NCBI GenBank assembly: GCA_018398815.1
Contig: CM031626.1
Span: 43,782,319 to 43,846,318, forward strand
DNA from: Conus ventricosus
Taxonomy: Eukaryota; Mollusca; Gastropoda; Neogastropoda; Conidae
Reading direction: 5' to 3'
Length of the DNA: 64,000 nt
The notes beneath the pieces are model-generated. The model searched no databases and was not told the DNA's origin. It saw only the letters and a list, made by a program, of their open reading frames with translations. This document shows positions 20,955 through 31,079 of this stretch, piece by piece (the stretch's first letter is position 1; each line of letters starts with the position of its first letter). The position numbers were made by a program, and so were the translations under genes.

Positions 20955-22582
20955 CGGACCTCGTCGTGTGCAGTTGCAGGTGAACGACTCAGTGCTTTGA
21001 TGTAAACCGAGCGCTGCTAAGTTGCCAACGGTGTCAATACCTATTGTTTCTAACACCAGAAGTCGTGTGAGGGGGCCGGATAGCTCAGTTGGTAGAGCGC
21101 CGGACTCGTGATCCTGGGGTTGCGGGTTCGAATTTCGGTATAGGGGGATTTTTCCCTCGGAGTTAACATTGGTTCTGATCCATTCCCCATATAGTCCTTC
21201 GAATGAGACTATAAACCGAGGTTCCGTGTGTGCACGCACGCATAACATCTTGCACACACGTAAATTCCCATCACCAACTTTCGGAAGAGAAAGGCCAGTT
21301 TGGCCGTTGGTATGGATGACACGTGACACATAGCATGCACCTTCCCCAAAGATGGAGTATGGCTGCCTTAATGGCGGGATAAAAAAGGGTCATACACACA
21401 AAACTCCACTGCCTGGCTATACAGGGAGTGTCCGCAGGAGTATCAGCCTGCGTACGCAGAAAGAAAGAAAGAAAAGAAAGTCGTGTGTATTTTTCAGTGT
21501 CCGGTTTTACACGATGTTTAGGTTTCTTTTGATACAAACCATCACAAACTCTTAAGGTGCCTCAGCACAGCTCTTGCAGCAGCGGCACGCTGTCTTCAGT
21601 GTAATCGCTAGGCAGACGCCAAGCTGTGACTTTGGGTGTTCTTCAGCTGGCCACTAAGTCTGTGACTTGATCGCGTCGTCTCCGCCTGGTACTCTTCATA
21701 CCAGGTGTGGCACAGGGCCAGAGGTGTCTCTGATATCTTGTGACCTTCATCTGGCCATTGTCCACTTCTCCAGACGTTGACCTCTCCTCCCCCTTCGGGA
21801 CCTGTCGATATGGATGTGGATACGTGCCTGTGATCGATGCGTGAGGCCGGGGCCAGCTGAGAAGGTTGCTTAATCATCGGCACGTCAACGACCGTCTGTT
21901 GTGCCTCCTCAGCCCACGCATGCTCTTATCTCTCTGTGTCCGCTATCAAGGACATTCACCTAGCTCGTATGTTCTTTGTTATCCCTTTAAGCAGACCAGG
22001 ACGCGTGTAGCTTGGACAGTGTCAATCTGTTGGAACAGTCCTTGACAGCGTTGCCCGCGGCCAGAAGAGAGTATGTATAGCTTGGGTGCCAGTTATCAGC
22101 TCTCAAAGAAAGATGTGTGTGTGTGTGTTGTGTGTGTGCGCGCGCGCGCGCACGAGCGCGAATATCTAAATGCAAGTTCTAGTATGGCTTAAAACCCTCA
22201 TACCCCCTCGTCCTCCTACGTTTTTGTTTTGTTTTTGTTTTCTTCTCTACAAATATCAAATCTGTGGGTCAAACTCAAGTGTTGTAAAAGCAAGCATTTT
22301 GTCTCGTATACTGGGATTACCTGTCCACAGCCTCTATTCATCCCTCAGAACACGAAGATGACACCACATCCACATTATCCCTGGTCTGAAGTCAGTCTCG
22401 ATTTTCACACACTGGCTCCTGTCAAGGCAAGGCCTTATTATTGTGACAGATGATTACTCAAGATATCCTGCTACTCAAGATATCCTGAAGCACAAATTGT
22501 CCTCAGCATAAGCGCAAACACCATCATTCCAAAACCTGACGCCATCTTTGTACAACATGGCTTACCTGATGTTGTCAAAACT
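19789..22582 (+). repeat. 2.8-kb tandem duplication, copy 2
   Basis: Second copy of 16987-19782, with the same internal order: SINE-1 fragment (19789-19866), (AT)n at 19978-20004, 21-bp minisatellite, poly(G), CT tract, complete SINE-1, unassigned segment and Gypsy integrase remnant. Past 22582 the sequence continues into the rest of the integrase, so this copy holds the ancestral right boundary. Confidence 0.9.
21072..21478 (+). repeat. SINE-1, complete copy in duplication copy 2
   Basis: Same element as 18273-18680, with A and B boxes intact. It differs by a few indels ('tctgatcc' versus 'tctgactcc', 'taaattccc' versus 'taaaatccc'). It is a duplicate of the same insertion event, not an independent insertion. 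Confidence 0.85.
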
Positions 22583-22680
22583 GGCAATGGAACCCCATTC
22601 AACGGCTATGAATTCACACAATTCTCTAAATAACCTGGTTTTCATCATCCTAATATTACACTTCTTTGGCCAACTGGAAA
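22330..22680 (+). pseudogene. Ty3/Gypsy integrase remnant, longer copy
   Basis: Extends the copy-1 remnant with a T-G-N-G-T-P-F-N-G motif, where functional integrases have T-D-N-G. The second catalytic Asp is replaced by Gly. It continues F-S-K, a stop, then P-G-F-H-H and L-W-P-T-G, matching the usual order up to the third catalytic Glu region. It breaks off just before an (AT)n tract. Non-functional. Confidence 0.8.
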
Positions 22681-22691
22681 GGTGTATGTCC

Positions 22692-22694
<3 letters not shown>

Positions 22695-22767
<73 letters not shown>
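22695..22767. repeat. (AT)n microsatellite
   Basis: Perfect TA dinucleotide tract. Confidence 0.95.
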
Positions 22768-22769
<2 letters not shown>

Positions 22770-22825
22770 GAATACTAAAAGAAGTTGGACATCTTTTCCC
22801 ACTGTGACGATTTTTATTTTCGAGC

Positions 22826-22848
22826 TTTCGCCACAAGGCCTTCATCAG
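22826..22848 (-). ncRNA. Hammerhead-ribozyme-like core, Penelope-type terminus
   Basis: Minus strand reads CTGATGA, then a 12-base segment containing gcc-ttgt-ggc (a 3-bp stem with a 4-base loop), then GAAA. This matches the conserved catalytic core order CUGAUGA - stem II - GAAA. Penelope-like retroelements are known to carry such motifs in their terminal repeats. Stems I and III were not convincingly paired by eye, so catalytic activity is unproven. No Penelope RT was found nearby. Confidence 0.4.
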
Positions 22849-23021
22849 GAATAAAACACTTCATAAACATTACTCCTCAGCAAATACAACTACATGTATC
22901 TGTTTTCACACAACACACAACACACACACACACGATGGAGCGAGAGTTATAGTACATTGAAGCATCAAGATTGTTACAGGGTCGAGTTCGTTCGTTTGTT
23001 TATTAAGTGTGTGTGTGTGGT

Positions 23022-23061
<40 letters not shown>

Positions 23062-23088
23062 CGCGCGCGCGCCCGCATGCGTGCGTGT

Positions 23089-23122
<34 letters not shown>

Positions 23123-23479
23123 TCCCGTTTACTCTCTTTTCTTTCTTTCTTTCTTTTTTTTTTTTTTTACTCACAGTAGTAACTCTCTAGGAGAGGGAGT
23201 AAACAGGTATTGTTGGACATACTTCGGACAAAGGGCATCTCCCCCCCCCCCCTCCCCGCCTCCCCCTACACACACAAGAAGAAACCCACTTCTGTAGAAC
23301 CCCACTGTTCTGTCTAAATCTGTATACATTTGATTGTTTGAGAAACTATTCGTTTCTGGAGGGTTTTTTTTTCTTCTTCTTTTGTTTCGTTTTGCATTTA
23401 GGCTGAAGAGTCAATACAAACAATCTTTGAGGATGTTCAGAAGATTTACAATAGAAAAAAAAAGAGGAAAACAAAACAG
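22849..23479. other. (GT)n tract and unassigned sequence
   Basis: GT tract with an internal 'gggcgcgcgcgcgcccgcatgcg' type GC alternation (about 23007-23121), then poly(T), a C-rich run near 23240-23260, and A+T-rich sequence. Confidence 0.6.
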
Positions 23480-23668
23480 TTTCATCAAGGAGGCGTTGTC
23501 GCGGTCAAATTCGTGCGGACTAGTCCATGTACGCTACACCACATCCGCTCAGTTTTGATACCACACTGCGCACGATTAAAATGAATTAATAGCTTAGCTG
23601 AGAGAATTTAAGAAAAGGGTCTCGTGGCTACAACTTCGCAGATGTCTGACCTACGCATTAGCCCAACG
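23480..23668 (-). repeat. SINE-4 remnant, minus strand, split in two
   Basis: Reverse-complement pieces at 23614-23668 ('gtcagacatctgcgaag') and 23480-23550 ('gatgtggtgtagcg', 'gacaacgcctccttgatg') fit one tRNA-type SINE. I recall this SINE as very abundant in gastropod genomes. About 60 bases of unrelated sequence separate the pieces. The family attribution is from memory and needs a search. Confidence 0.45.
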
Positions 23669-23734
23669 CGCGGGTCAGACCTTGAGTACCTACCTAACAT
23701 TGGTTGTGCCATTATCATCACTGTATATATGTGT

Positions 23735-23876
23735 GTGGTGAGTGTGCACATGTGTGTGTATGGGTGTGTGGGCATGAGCCCGTGTGTGTGTGTGTGTGTG
23801 TGTGGTGCGAACGCATGCGTGTGTATGTGTATGCTTGTGTGTGTGTGTGTGTGTGTGTGTGTATGCGCGTTTGCGT
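23735..23876. repeat. (GT)n microsatellite
   Basis: GT tract with 'gaacgcatgcgtg' and 'tgtatg' interruptions. Confidence 0.9.
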
Positions 23877-23886
23877 GAACAGAAAT

Positions 23887-24012
23887 CGTCAACGTTTTCG
23901 GTCATAGACCGTCTTCGGGATTGATGACATCAAATGAAAGACAAACAAATACGTATAGATAATGACGTATAAAACATATACGTCGACGGACAAATACGTG
24001 TTTAAATTAAAG
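23887..24012 (-). repeat. Left arm of a 125-bp inverted repeat, Penelope-like terminus
   Basis: This arm is the approximate reverse complement of 24860-24979 (by eye about 85% identical). On the minus strand it includes 'ggtctatgaccgaaaacg', a ggtc/gacc hairpin followed by GAAA, like stem II plus GAAA of a decayed hammerhead. The upstream CTGATGA position is mutated. Confidence 0.6.
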
Positions 24013-24242
24013 ACATGCGCGTGCGCGTGCGCATGCGTGTGTAATGAGAAGGAAAAAACGAGGCAAACGGAGGGGAATGGCAAAGAGAAACTGAGATAAA
24101 GAAAGGGAGAGAGTGGTAGAGGAGGAGTCCTATGCTTGGAAGGGGCGCTTGAGGGTGTCTAAGAGGGAAAAAAGAGAAAAAACGCGGGAGCGAGGGGCGC
24201 GTGTGAGGGGTGGGAGGTGTTGTGGAAACTCCTATAACAACA

Positions 24243-24440
24243 GGTCCATTGTCCACATGTGCATTTGTCTACATGTATGTATACCCGCATGGTAGAGATG
24301 GTGTTTGGGGTGTATATGTGATAGTCTGTATGTTATTTTATGAATAATATATACATTGTCCACATGTGCATTTGTCTACGTGTATGTATACCTGGATGGT
24401 GGAGATGGTGTTTGGGGTGTATATGTGATAGTCTGTATGT
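24243..24440 (+). repeat. Direct repeat of about 90 bp within the inverted pair
   Basis: Two copies share 'ccattgtccacatgtgcatttgtctac' type sequence through 'gtgatagtctgtatgtta', at about 24245-24335 and 24355-24442. Confidence 0.85.
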
Positions 24441-24859
24441 TACGTTACAAATATGTTATATGTGTAGATGAGGTGTGAACATAAAGATTTTGGGATGGGA
24501 AGTTTGAGGGGGAGAGGGGGGAGTAGAGAGAGAGAGAGGGCTGGAGGAGAGGTGGGGGGGGGGGGGGGGGGGGGGGAGAAGAGAGTGGGTTGAGAGCTGG
24601 AATGACTGAAACTAAAAAATTAGTTTGTAAGAATTGAGTCCGTCACAAAGTTGTGGTGCACTGGCGAGAGATGATCCTCGACTCCGTGAATTCCTTTCTG
24701 GAGCTGAGGACGTGGTGACAGCCCTGATGTGGCCCTTTGCGGTCGGCTGGGCTATAAGCAACATTATTTATCTTATCTTCTGGAGCTGAGGAGTGATTTT
24801 GTCTAACAGCAGTGACGGAGATATGGGTGTGGTTGTGGCAACCAGCATTGAAATCATCT
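24441..24859. other. Unassigned sequence between the inverted repeats
   Basis: Contains a poly(G) run (about 24556-24577). 24640-24830 has two related 'ttctggagctgagga' segments and could be the 3' part of a LINE on the minus strand, but no diagnostic motif is visible. Confidence 0.35.
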
Positions 24860-24979
24860 TTAAACACGTTCGTCTGTTTACGTATATGTTTTTAGACGTC
24901 ATTATCTATACGTATTCATTTGTCTTTCATTTGATGACATCAGTCCCAAAGATGGTCTATGACCGAAACGTTGACATTG
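24860..24979 (+). repeat. Right arm of the 125-bp inverted repeat
   Basis: Plus strand includes 'gatggtctatgaccgaaac', with a ggtc/gacc stem and GAAAC. The arm pairs with 23887-24012 over its length, about 850 bases apart. A poly(T) tract (24978-25018) follows. Confidence 0.6.
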
Positions 24980-25081
24980 TTTTTCTTTTTTTTTTTTTTT
25001 TTTTCTTTTTTTTTTTTTTGGACATTTACAAAGATACAGAAGTCAGTAGTCAAAAATCACTTTTGACAGGCTGAGGAGCGT

Positions 25082-26030
25082 TTAGTTTATTCTCCTGAGC
25101 AGTATGTGAATGATTGTGTCCTGTTAATAATGTTTTTTCTTACAGGCTGGAAGTGCAGAAGCATGTGAATGATTGTGTCCTGTTAATGCTGTATTTCTTG
25201 CAGGCTGGTAGTGCAGAAGCATGTGAATGATTGTGTCCTGTTAATGCTGTATTTCTTGGCAGGCTGGTAGTGCAGAAGCATGTGAATGATTGTGTCCTGT
25301 TAATGCTGTATTTCTTGCGGGCTGGTAGTGCAGGAAGCATGTGAATGATTGTGCCCTGTTAATGCTGTATGTCTTACAGGCTGGTAGTGCAGAAGCACAG
25401 GCTGGTAGTGCAGAAGCATGTGAATGATTGCGTCCTGTTAATGCTGTAGTTCTTGCAGGCTGGAAGTGCAGAAGCATGTGAATGATTGCGTCCTGTTAAT
25501 GCTGTATGTCTTACAGGCTGGTAGTGCAGAGCATGTGAATGATTGTGTCCTGTTAATGCTGTATGTCTTACAGGCTGGTAGTGCAGAAGCATGTGAATGA
25601 TTGTGTCCTGTTAATCTGTATGTCTTACAGGCTGGTAGTGCAGGAAGCATGTGAATGATTGTGTCCTGTTAATGCTGTATGTCTTACAGGCTGGTAGTGC
25701 AGAAGCACAGGCTGGTAGTGCAGAAGCATGTGAATGATTGCGTCCTGTTAATGCTGTATGTCTTACAGAGCTGGTAGTGCAGAAGCATGTGAACGATTGT
25801 GTCCTGTTAATGCTGTATTTCTTACAGGCTGGTAGTGCAGAAGCATGTGAACGATTGTGTCCTGTTAATGCTGTATGTCTTACAGGCTGGTAGTGCAGAA
25901 GCATGTGAATGATTGTGTCCTGTTAATGCTGTATGTCTTACAGGCTGGTAGTGCAGAAGCATGTGAATGATTGTGTCCTGTTAATGCTGTATGTCTTACA
26001 GGCTGGTAGTGCAGAAGCAATGTCGGGGGC
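25082..26030 (+). repeat. 58-bp minisatellite with acceptor-like units
   Basis: About 15 units of 'gctggtagtgcagaagcat' plus 'gtgaatgattgtgtcctgtt' plus 'aatgctgtatgtcttacag'. Most units carry 'ttacag|g', which looks like a splice acceptor. Two places have a short internal duplication of 'gcacaggctggtagtgcaga'. After the last unit the frame A-G-S-A-E-A-M-S-G-A-V-I ends in a stop at about 26040, which could be a tiny terminal exon. The repeated reading frames on the minus strand are products of the array. Confidence 0.9.
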
Positions 26031-26376
26031 AGTAATTTGAATGAGGAATGGGCCCACGTCAGTGATGGGTGCTGCCCATTCTGAGAGTCTGTGTCCCTCT
26101 GTGAGTGGCGCTTTGTGTGACATTTCCCTGTGAACTCAGTCGCGTCTTTTTCTGATGCCTTATCCAAATATTCATTCAGACACCCAGACAGACTGTTTGC
26201 GATAGAGTATTGTTTTTTTTTTCCCTTTTACAATATGATTCTGCTTTACGCCATAGGATGTTACTCAAGGAATTGAAGTTCCGAAACAGAAAAACTATAT
26301 AAACAAACACAAAAAATTCCATGTGGCTGTTCATGGAATTAAAAAAAAACAATAACACACACAACACACACACACA

Positions 26377-26408
<32 letters not shown>

Positions 26409-26945
26409 CGTACAACAGCCTTACACTTGAGCAAATGAAACCAAATTCACTGTTGATCAGATAATACTATCCCAATGGATTGAGCTAAAAAAAAAAAAGC
26501 ATGTCACTTTGGTCTTAAAGTGGTGGTCTATTAGCTATGCCATGTAGAACTACAGCCTGTAGTTGGGACGTGGCCAATGAATGTTGTGCACGTCCCACAC
26601 TGCCTGTATGTATCTGTGCCGAGACATTGAACATCAAACTTGAAACTATTATTCACATGTCACCTGGACCTTTCAAAACGAATGAAAAAAATATCTAAAC
26701 ACTGTTACATCAAATGTAAAAACAGTATTTATTGACACATTGCTTCGACCCTTTTAAATAAAACAAAGTCAAATATCTCAATGCCCATACATACATCAAG
26801 AACTGCATTATTGCTAACTATTACATTTTGCACACATCAATATCACTGAACAGCATGCCTTATTTTAGTTATAAAAAAAAAACACGCCCCAAAAAAACAT
26901 AGCAGCAGACGGTCACCAGCAAATATTTAAAGCTGAATAAGTAAT
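26031..26945. other. Unassigned sequence with a (CA)n tract
   Basis: CA tract at about 26354-26404. The rest is A+T-rich with short poly(A) runs. No gene seen. Confidence 0.5.
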
Positions 26946-27170
26946 TTATTCAGTGGAGATTGTGTAAAATGAGACCACTCCAAAATGTGGTGAAATAACC
27001 ATAGGGCAAATGAGACCAGTCCAAAATGTGGTGAAATAACCATTGTGTAAATGAGACCAGTCCAAAATGTGGTGAAATAACCATTGTGTCAAATGAGACC
27101 AGTCCAAAATGTGGTGAAATAACCATTGTGTCAAATGAGACAGTCCAAAATGTGGTGAAATACCCTTTTC
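26946..27170. repeat. About 40-bp minisatellite
   Basis: Five units of 'aaatgagaccagtccaaaat' plus 'gtggtgaaataaccattgtgtc'. Confidence 0.9.
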
Positions 27171-27229
27171 CATTTCATTTGATGTCTTTACTGCTGCACC
27201 ACATGCACCATACTCAGCCTACAGCTGTC

Positions 27230-28665
27230 AGTATCAAGACAATCCAAAGCCCCCCTAAAGTCGTACTATCCCCTACACACAACCTAAAGTCGTACTATCC
27301 CCTACTACACAAACCCTGAAGTCGTACTATCCCCTATTACACAAACCCTGAAGTTGTACTATCCCCTACTACACAAAACCCTGAAGTCGTACTATCCCCT
27401 ATTACACAAACCCTAAAGTCATACTATCCCCTACAAAACAACCTAAAGTCGTACTATCCCTATTACACAAACCCTGAAGTCATACTATCCCCTATTACAC
27501 AACCCCGAAGTCGTACTATCCCCTATTACACAAACCCCGAAAATCGTACTATCCCTATTACAAAAACCCTGAGTCGTACTATCCCTATTACACAAACCCT
27601 GAAGTCTACTATCCCTACTACACAAACCCTAAAGTCATACTATCCCCTACTACACAAACCCTAAAGTCATACTATCCCCTACTACACAAACCCTAAAGTC
27701 ATACTATCCCCTACAAAAACAAACCCTAAAGTCATACTATCCCTATACATAAACCCTAAAGTCATACTATCCCCTACTACACAAACCCTAAAGTCATACT
27801 ATCCCCTACTACACAAACCCTAAAGTCATACTTATCCCCTACAAAAACAAACCCTGATGTCATACTATCCCCTACAAAAAAACCCTAAAGTCATACTATC
27901 CCCTACTACACAAACCCTAAAGTCATACTATCCCCTACTACACAAACCCAAAAGTCATACTACCCCTTTCAAAACAAACCCTAAAGTCATACTATCCCTA
28001 CAAAACAAACCCTGATGTCATACTATCCCCTACAAAAACAAACCCTGATTTTCATATATCCCTACAAAAACAAACCCTAAAGTCATACTATCCCCTACTA
28101 CACAAAACCCCAAAGTCATACTATCCCTACTATACAAACCTAAAGTCATACTACCCCCTACTACACAAACCCTAAAGTCATACTAATCCCCTACACAAAA
28201 CCCTAAAGTCATACTATCCCCTACTATACAAACCCTAAAGTCATACTACCCCCTACTACACAACCCTAAAGTCGTATATCCCCTATTACACAAACCCTGA
28301 AGTCGTACTATCCCCTATTACACAAACCCCGAAGTCCTACTATCCCCTATTACACAAACCCTGAAGTCGTACTATCCCTATTACAAAAACCCTGAAGTCC
28401 TACTATCCCTATTACACAAACCCCGAAGTCCTACTATCCCCTACTCACAAACCCTAAAGTCATACTATCCCCTACTACACAAACCCTAAAGTCATACTAT
28501 CCCCTACTACACAAACCCTAAAGTCATACTATCCCTACAAAACAAACCCTAAAGTCATACTATCCCCTACTACAACAAACCCTAAAGTCATACTATCCCC
28601 TACTACACAACCCTAAAGTCATACTATCCCCTACAACACAACACTAAAGTCATACTTCCCTACAA
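27230..28665. repeat. About 32-bp minisatellite
   Basis: Roughly 45 units of 'accctaaagtcatactatcc' plus 'cctactacacaa'. Two sequence classes ('gaagtcgtac' and 'aaagtcatac') are arranged in blocks, the first at both ends and the second in the middle. The 'ccctaaa' resemblance to plant telomeres is incidental; no pure telomeric run is present. Confidence 0.95.
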
Positions 28666-29570
28666 ACAACCAAGGCTGATTTAAAAGGACTAAATCCTTG
28701 ACTTTGTGCATAGCCACTGGACCGCTGCTGTGGCACAAATGGTAAGCACGCGGATTTGTTTCACATCAGAATATTTTTTTGTGGGATGTTACAGCCTAAA
28801 CAGCTCCTACAAGAGGGTGAGATTAAAATGGTCTCAAATGAGAAGATGTGGGACTGTTGCTGATGGGGCATGGTGGCGCCCTCTGACGGAGAAATGTTCA
28901 CTCACGCTGGCCAAAACTGAGCAAACAATGTCGTCAGAGGGGCTTCAATGGTGTGTCCTGAGTGTGTTCGATCGAAACATGAACATCACAGAGGTGAAGG
29001 AGATAACTTTTAAATGATCAAAAGAAGCAAAATGCCATGTGTGTCTGAAAACTGATTGCAGCATAGGACACAGATTGCAGAATGATGAGCCTACAAGATT
29101 AACTTAGTTCAAAAAACTGTTCGCCAAGAGATCTGAAAATGGGCGGTCTCCAGTGTAACCTTTTCTGGAGATCCTCATATGTCATGTTCTCATCAAATCC
29201 AGCACAGGTTGATGTTTTTCTTTTGCCCCTCTTGAGAAAAATTTTTTTTCCCGAGAGATAAACATTTTTACATAGGCAATGTCAATACAATCACAACATA
29301 ACAACAGAAATTAAAATGAACAATGTATGCATGCATTACACATAGAAAATAAAAGATTCTGTAAATGGTCGACCACATTTTGAGGGTGTTTCATGCTCTT
29401 CCTAAAAAAAAAATCGGTCTCTTGTGGAGATAATCTCCTGAATATATCTCAACATTATTTAAACAGAATCAAGCTCAGTTAAGCAGTTACTTTCCATCCC
29501 AGGTTTCACAAAAAAAATGGTTCATATTCACTCTGACACAAATTCCATGATACATTTACCGGCAAAGTAT
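28666..29570. other. Unassigned sequence
   Basis: No feature supported. A 103-codon frame at 28706-29017 has no recognisable domain. The block containing 'ggtggcgccctctgacgg' may be a fragment of an interspersed repeat. Confidence 0.35.
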
Positions 29571-30106
29571 TCATGTCACAACATAAAAAGCAACAAGCAC
29601 CTGATCATGTATTGCAAATATAGGAGTTGAATAAATGCATGTCATTACACACCCTGAACTGAATAAAGTACATGTTAAGTATACGGCTACAGCCCTTAAA
29701 GTTGTAAAGGCAAATCCCTCACCATTCTTCTTTCTGTCTTTCTTTCGCGTTTCTGGCCATGCTAGATCCTCAAACCGGTTAGTAAGGCAAAGTCCACAGT
29801 CCGCCGCAGAGACCCCACCGGTCCCCACAGCTTCTCCTGGACTTCAGCTGGACTGGGCCATGTCTGGCGTCTTGTCACTGTGGCTGGGCCCCTTGGAGGC
29901 TGGAACCCCGGCGCTGTCACCGCCTGTGAACCACAGCACGAGCACCATACTAGTCTGCATGGCCATAATGGGTGAGATGCATAGTGTCTGGTCTTCTCCT
30001 GTGCTTGTGACTCTGCAGGAGGTCTGCCCGCTGGCCTCAGCTGACACATTCCAACGTCAGAGCAGCTCATGGTTGTCTGGTTACCCTGGTAATACGGGGC
30101 TAACAT
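29571..30106 (-). CDS. Candidate terminal exon(s), unknown protein
   Basis: Three minus-strand frames in series show coding-like composition without simple repeats. 30047-29844 includes a hydrophobic S-M-V-L-V-L-W-F stretch and ends at a stop; 29828-29571 follows in another frame. The two could be one exon with a frameshift. No domain recognised, and the plus strand is also open for 229 codons, so the strand is uncertain. Confidence 0.25.
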
Positions 30107-30529
30107 ACACCAGACAGTGCCGGTTTGGACTCCAAGTTTTCCTTCTCTTTAGCTATGTTGGTTTGCGGCACCTTCTTCCCTATTATCCAGTGTTGCCCCC
30201 AAGCATAAGGCTTGAGGAATCCTCAATCCACCAACCAGGGGACATGCCTCTACACTGTATAGCCCCAGCGCAAGGTCACCATTCAACTTTTAACATTTGT
30301 CTCTTCGTCTGCGAGTCATCTTAGCACTCAGCTATCCCACTGCTTTGTGTTTATGGATCACTCAAACACTCAACTCGCTTCCACCTACATCTGAGGTACA
30401 CATAACCACAACAGTGGGTCTCTTAACCACTTAATCTTTGCAATGTTTTTTTACGTCAGCGAATCAGCTGACATTTCACTATCACACTTCTTTCTACATC
30501 TGTGAATCAGCTCACCACTTAACTGTCAT
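30107..30529. other. Unassigned sequence
   Basis: Left flank of the minisatellite block. Degenerate 'ctgcgaatca'-like motifs appear from about 30300, suggesting decayed array units. Confidence 0.4.
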
Positions 30530-31079
30530 AGCTCTCTCTCTAAGTCTGTGAATCAGCTCACCACTTAACTGTCATAGTTCTCTCTCTAAGTCTGTGAACC
30601 AGCTCACCACTTAACTCTCATAGTTCTCTCTCTAAGTCTGTGAATCAGCTCACCACTTAACTGTCATAGTTCTCTCTCTAAGTCTGTGAATCAGCTCACC
30701 ACTTAACTGTCATAGTTCTCTAAGTCTGTGAATCAGCTCACCACTTAACTGTCATAGTTCTCTCTCTAAGTCTGTGAATCAGCTCACCACTCAAGTATTG
30801 CAGTTCTCTCCACATCTGTGAATCATTCTCCAGTCAACTATGCATTTGTCTCTGCATTTATGGGTCACTTAACCCCTCAACTATTGCACTTCTCTCTAAG
30901 TCTATGGGTCATTTAACCACTCAATCATTGCACTTCTCTCTACATCTATGGCTCACTGAACTACTCAATTACCGCACTTCTCTCTCCACGTGTTGCTCAT
31001 CCAGCTACTCAACTCTTGACCTTCTCTCTACATCTGTGAATTAGCTCACACCTTCATTGTCATACTTCTGCTTAACTCT
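30530..31079. repeat. About 58-bp minisatellite, degrading into related units
   Basis: Units of 'ctctaagtctgtgaatcagc' plus 'tcaccacttaactgtcatagttct' repeat cleanly to about 30790. They then become looser 'tctatgggtcactcaac' units that merge with the next array, so both arrays share an ancestor. Confidence 0.85.

Noticed and set aside
24643..24867. LINE coding fragment on the minus strand
   Set aside because: Composition is suggestive, but no RT or endonuclease motif could be pointed to.
27230..28665. Telomeric repeat
   Set aside because: 'ccctaaa' occurs once per 32-bp unit and never in uninterrupted tandem form.
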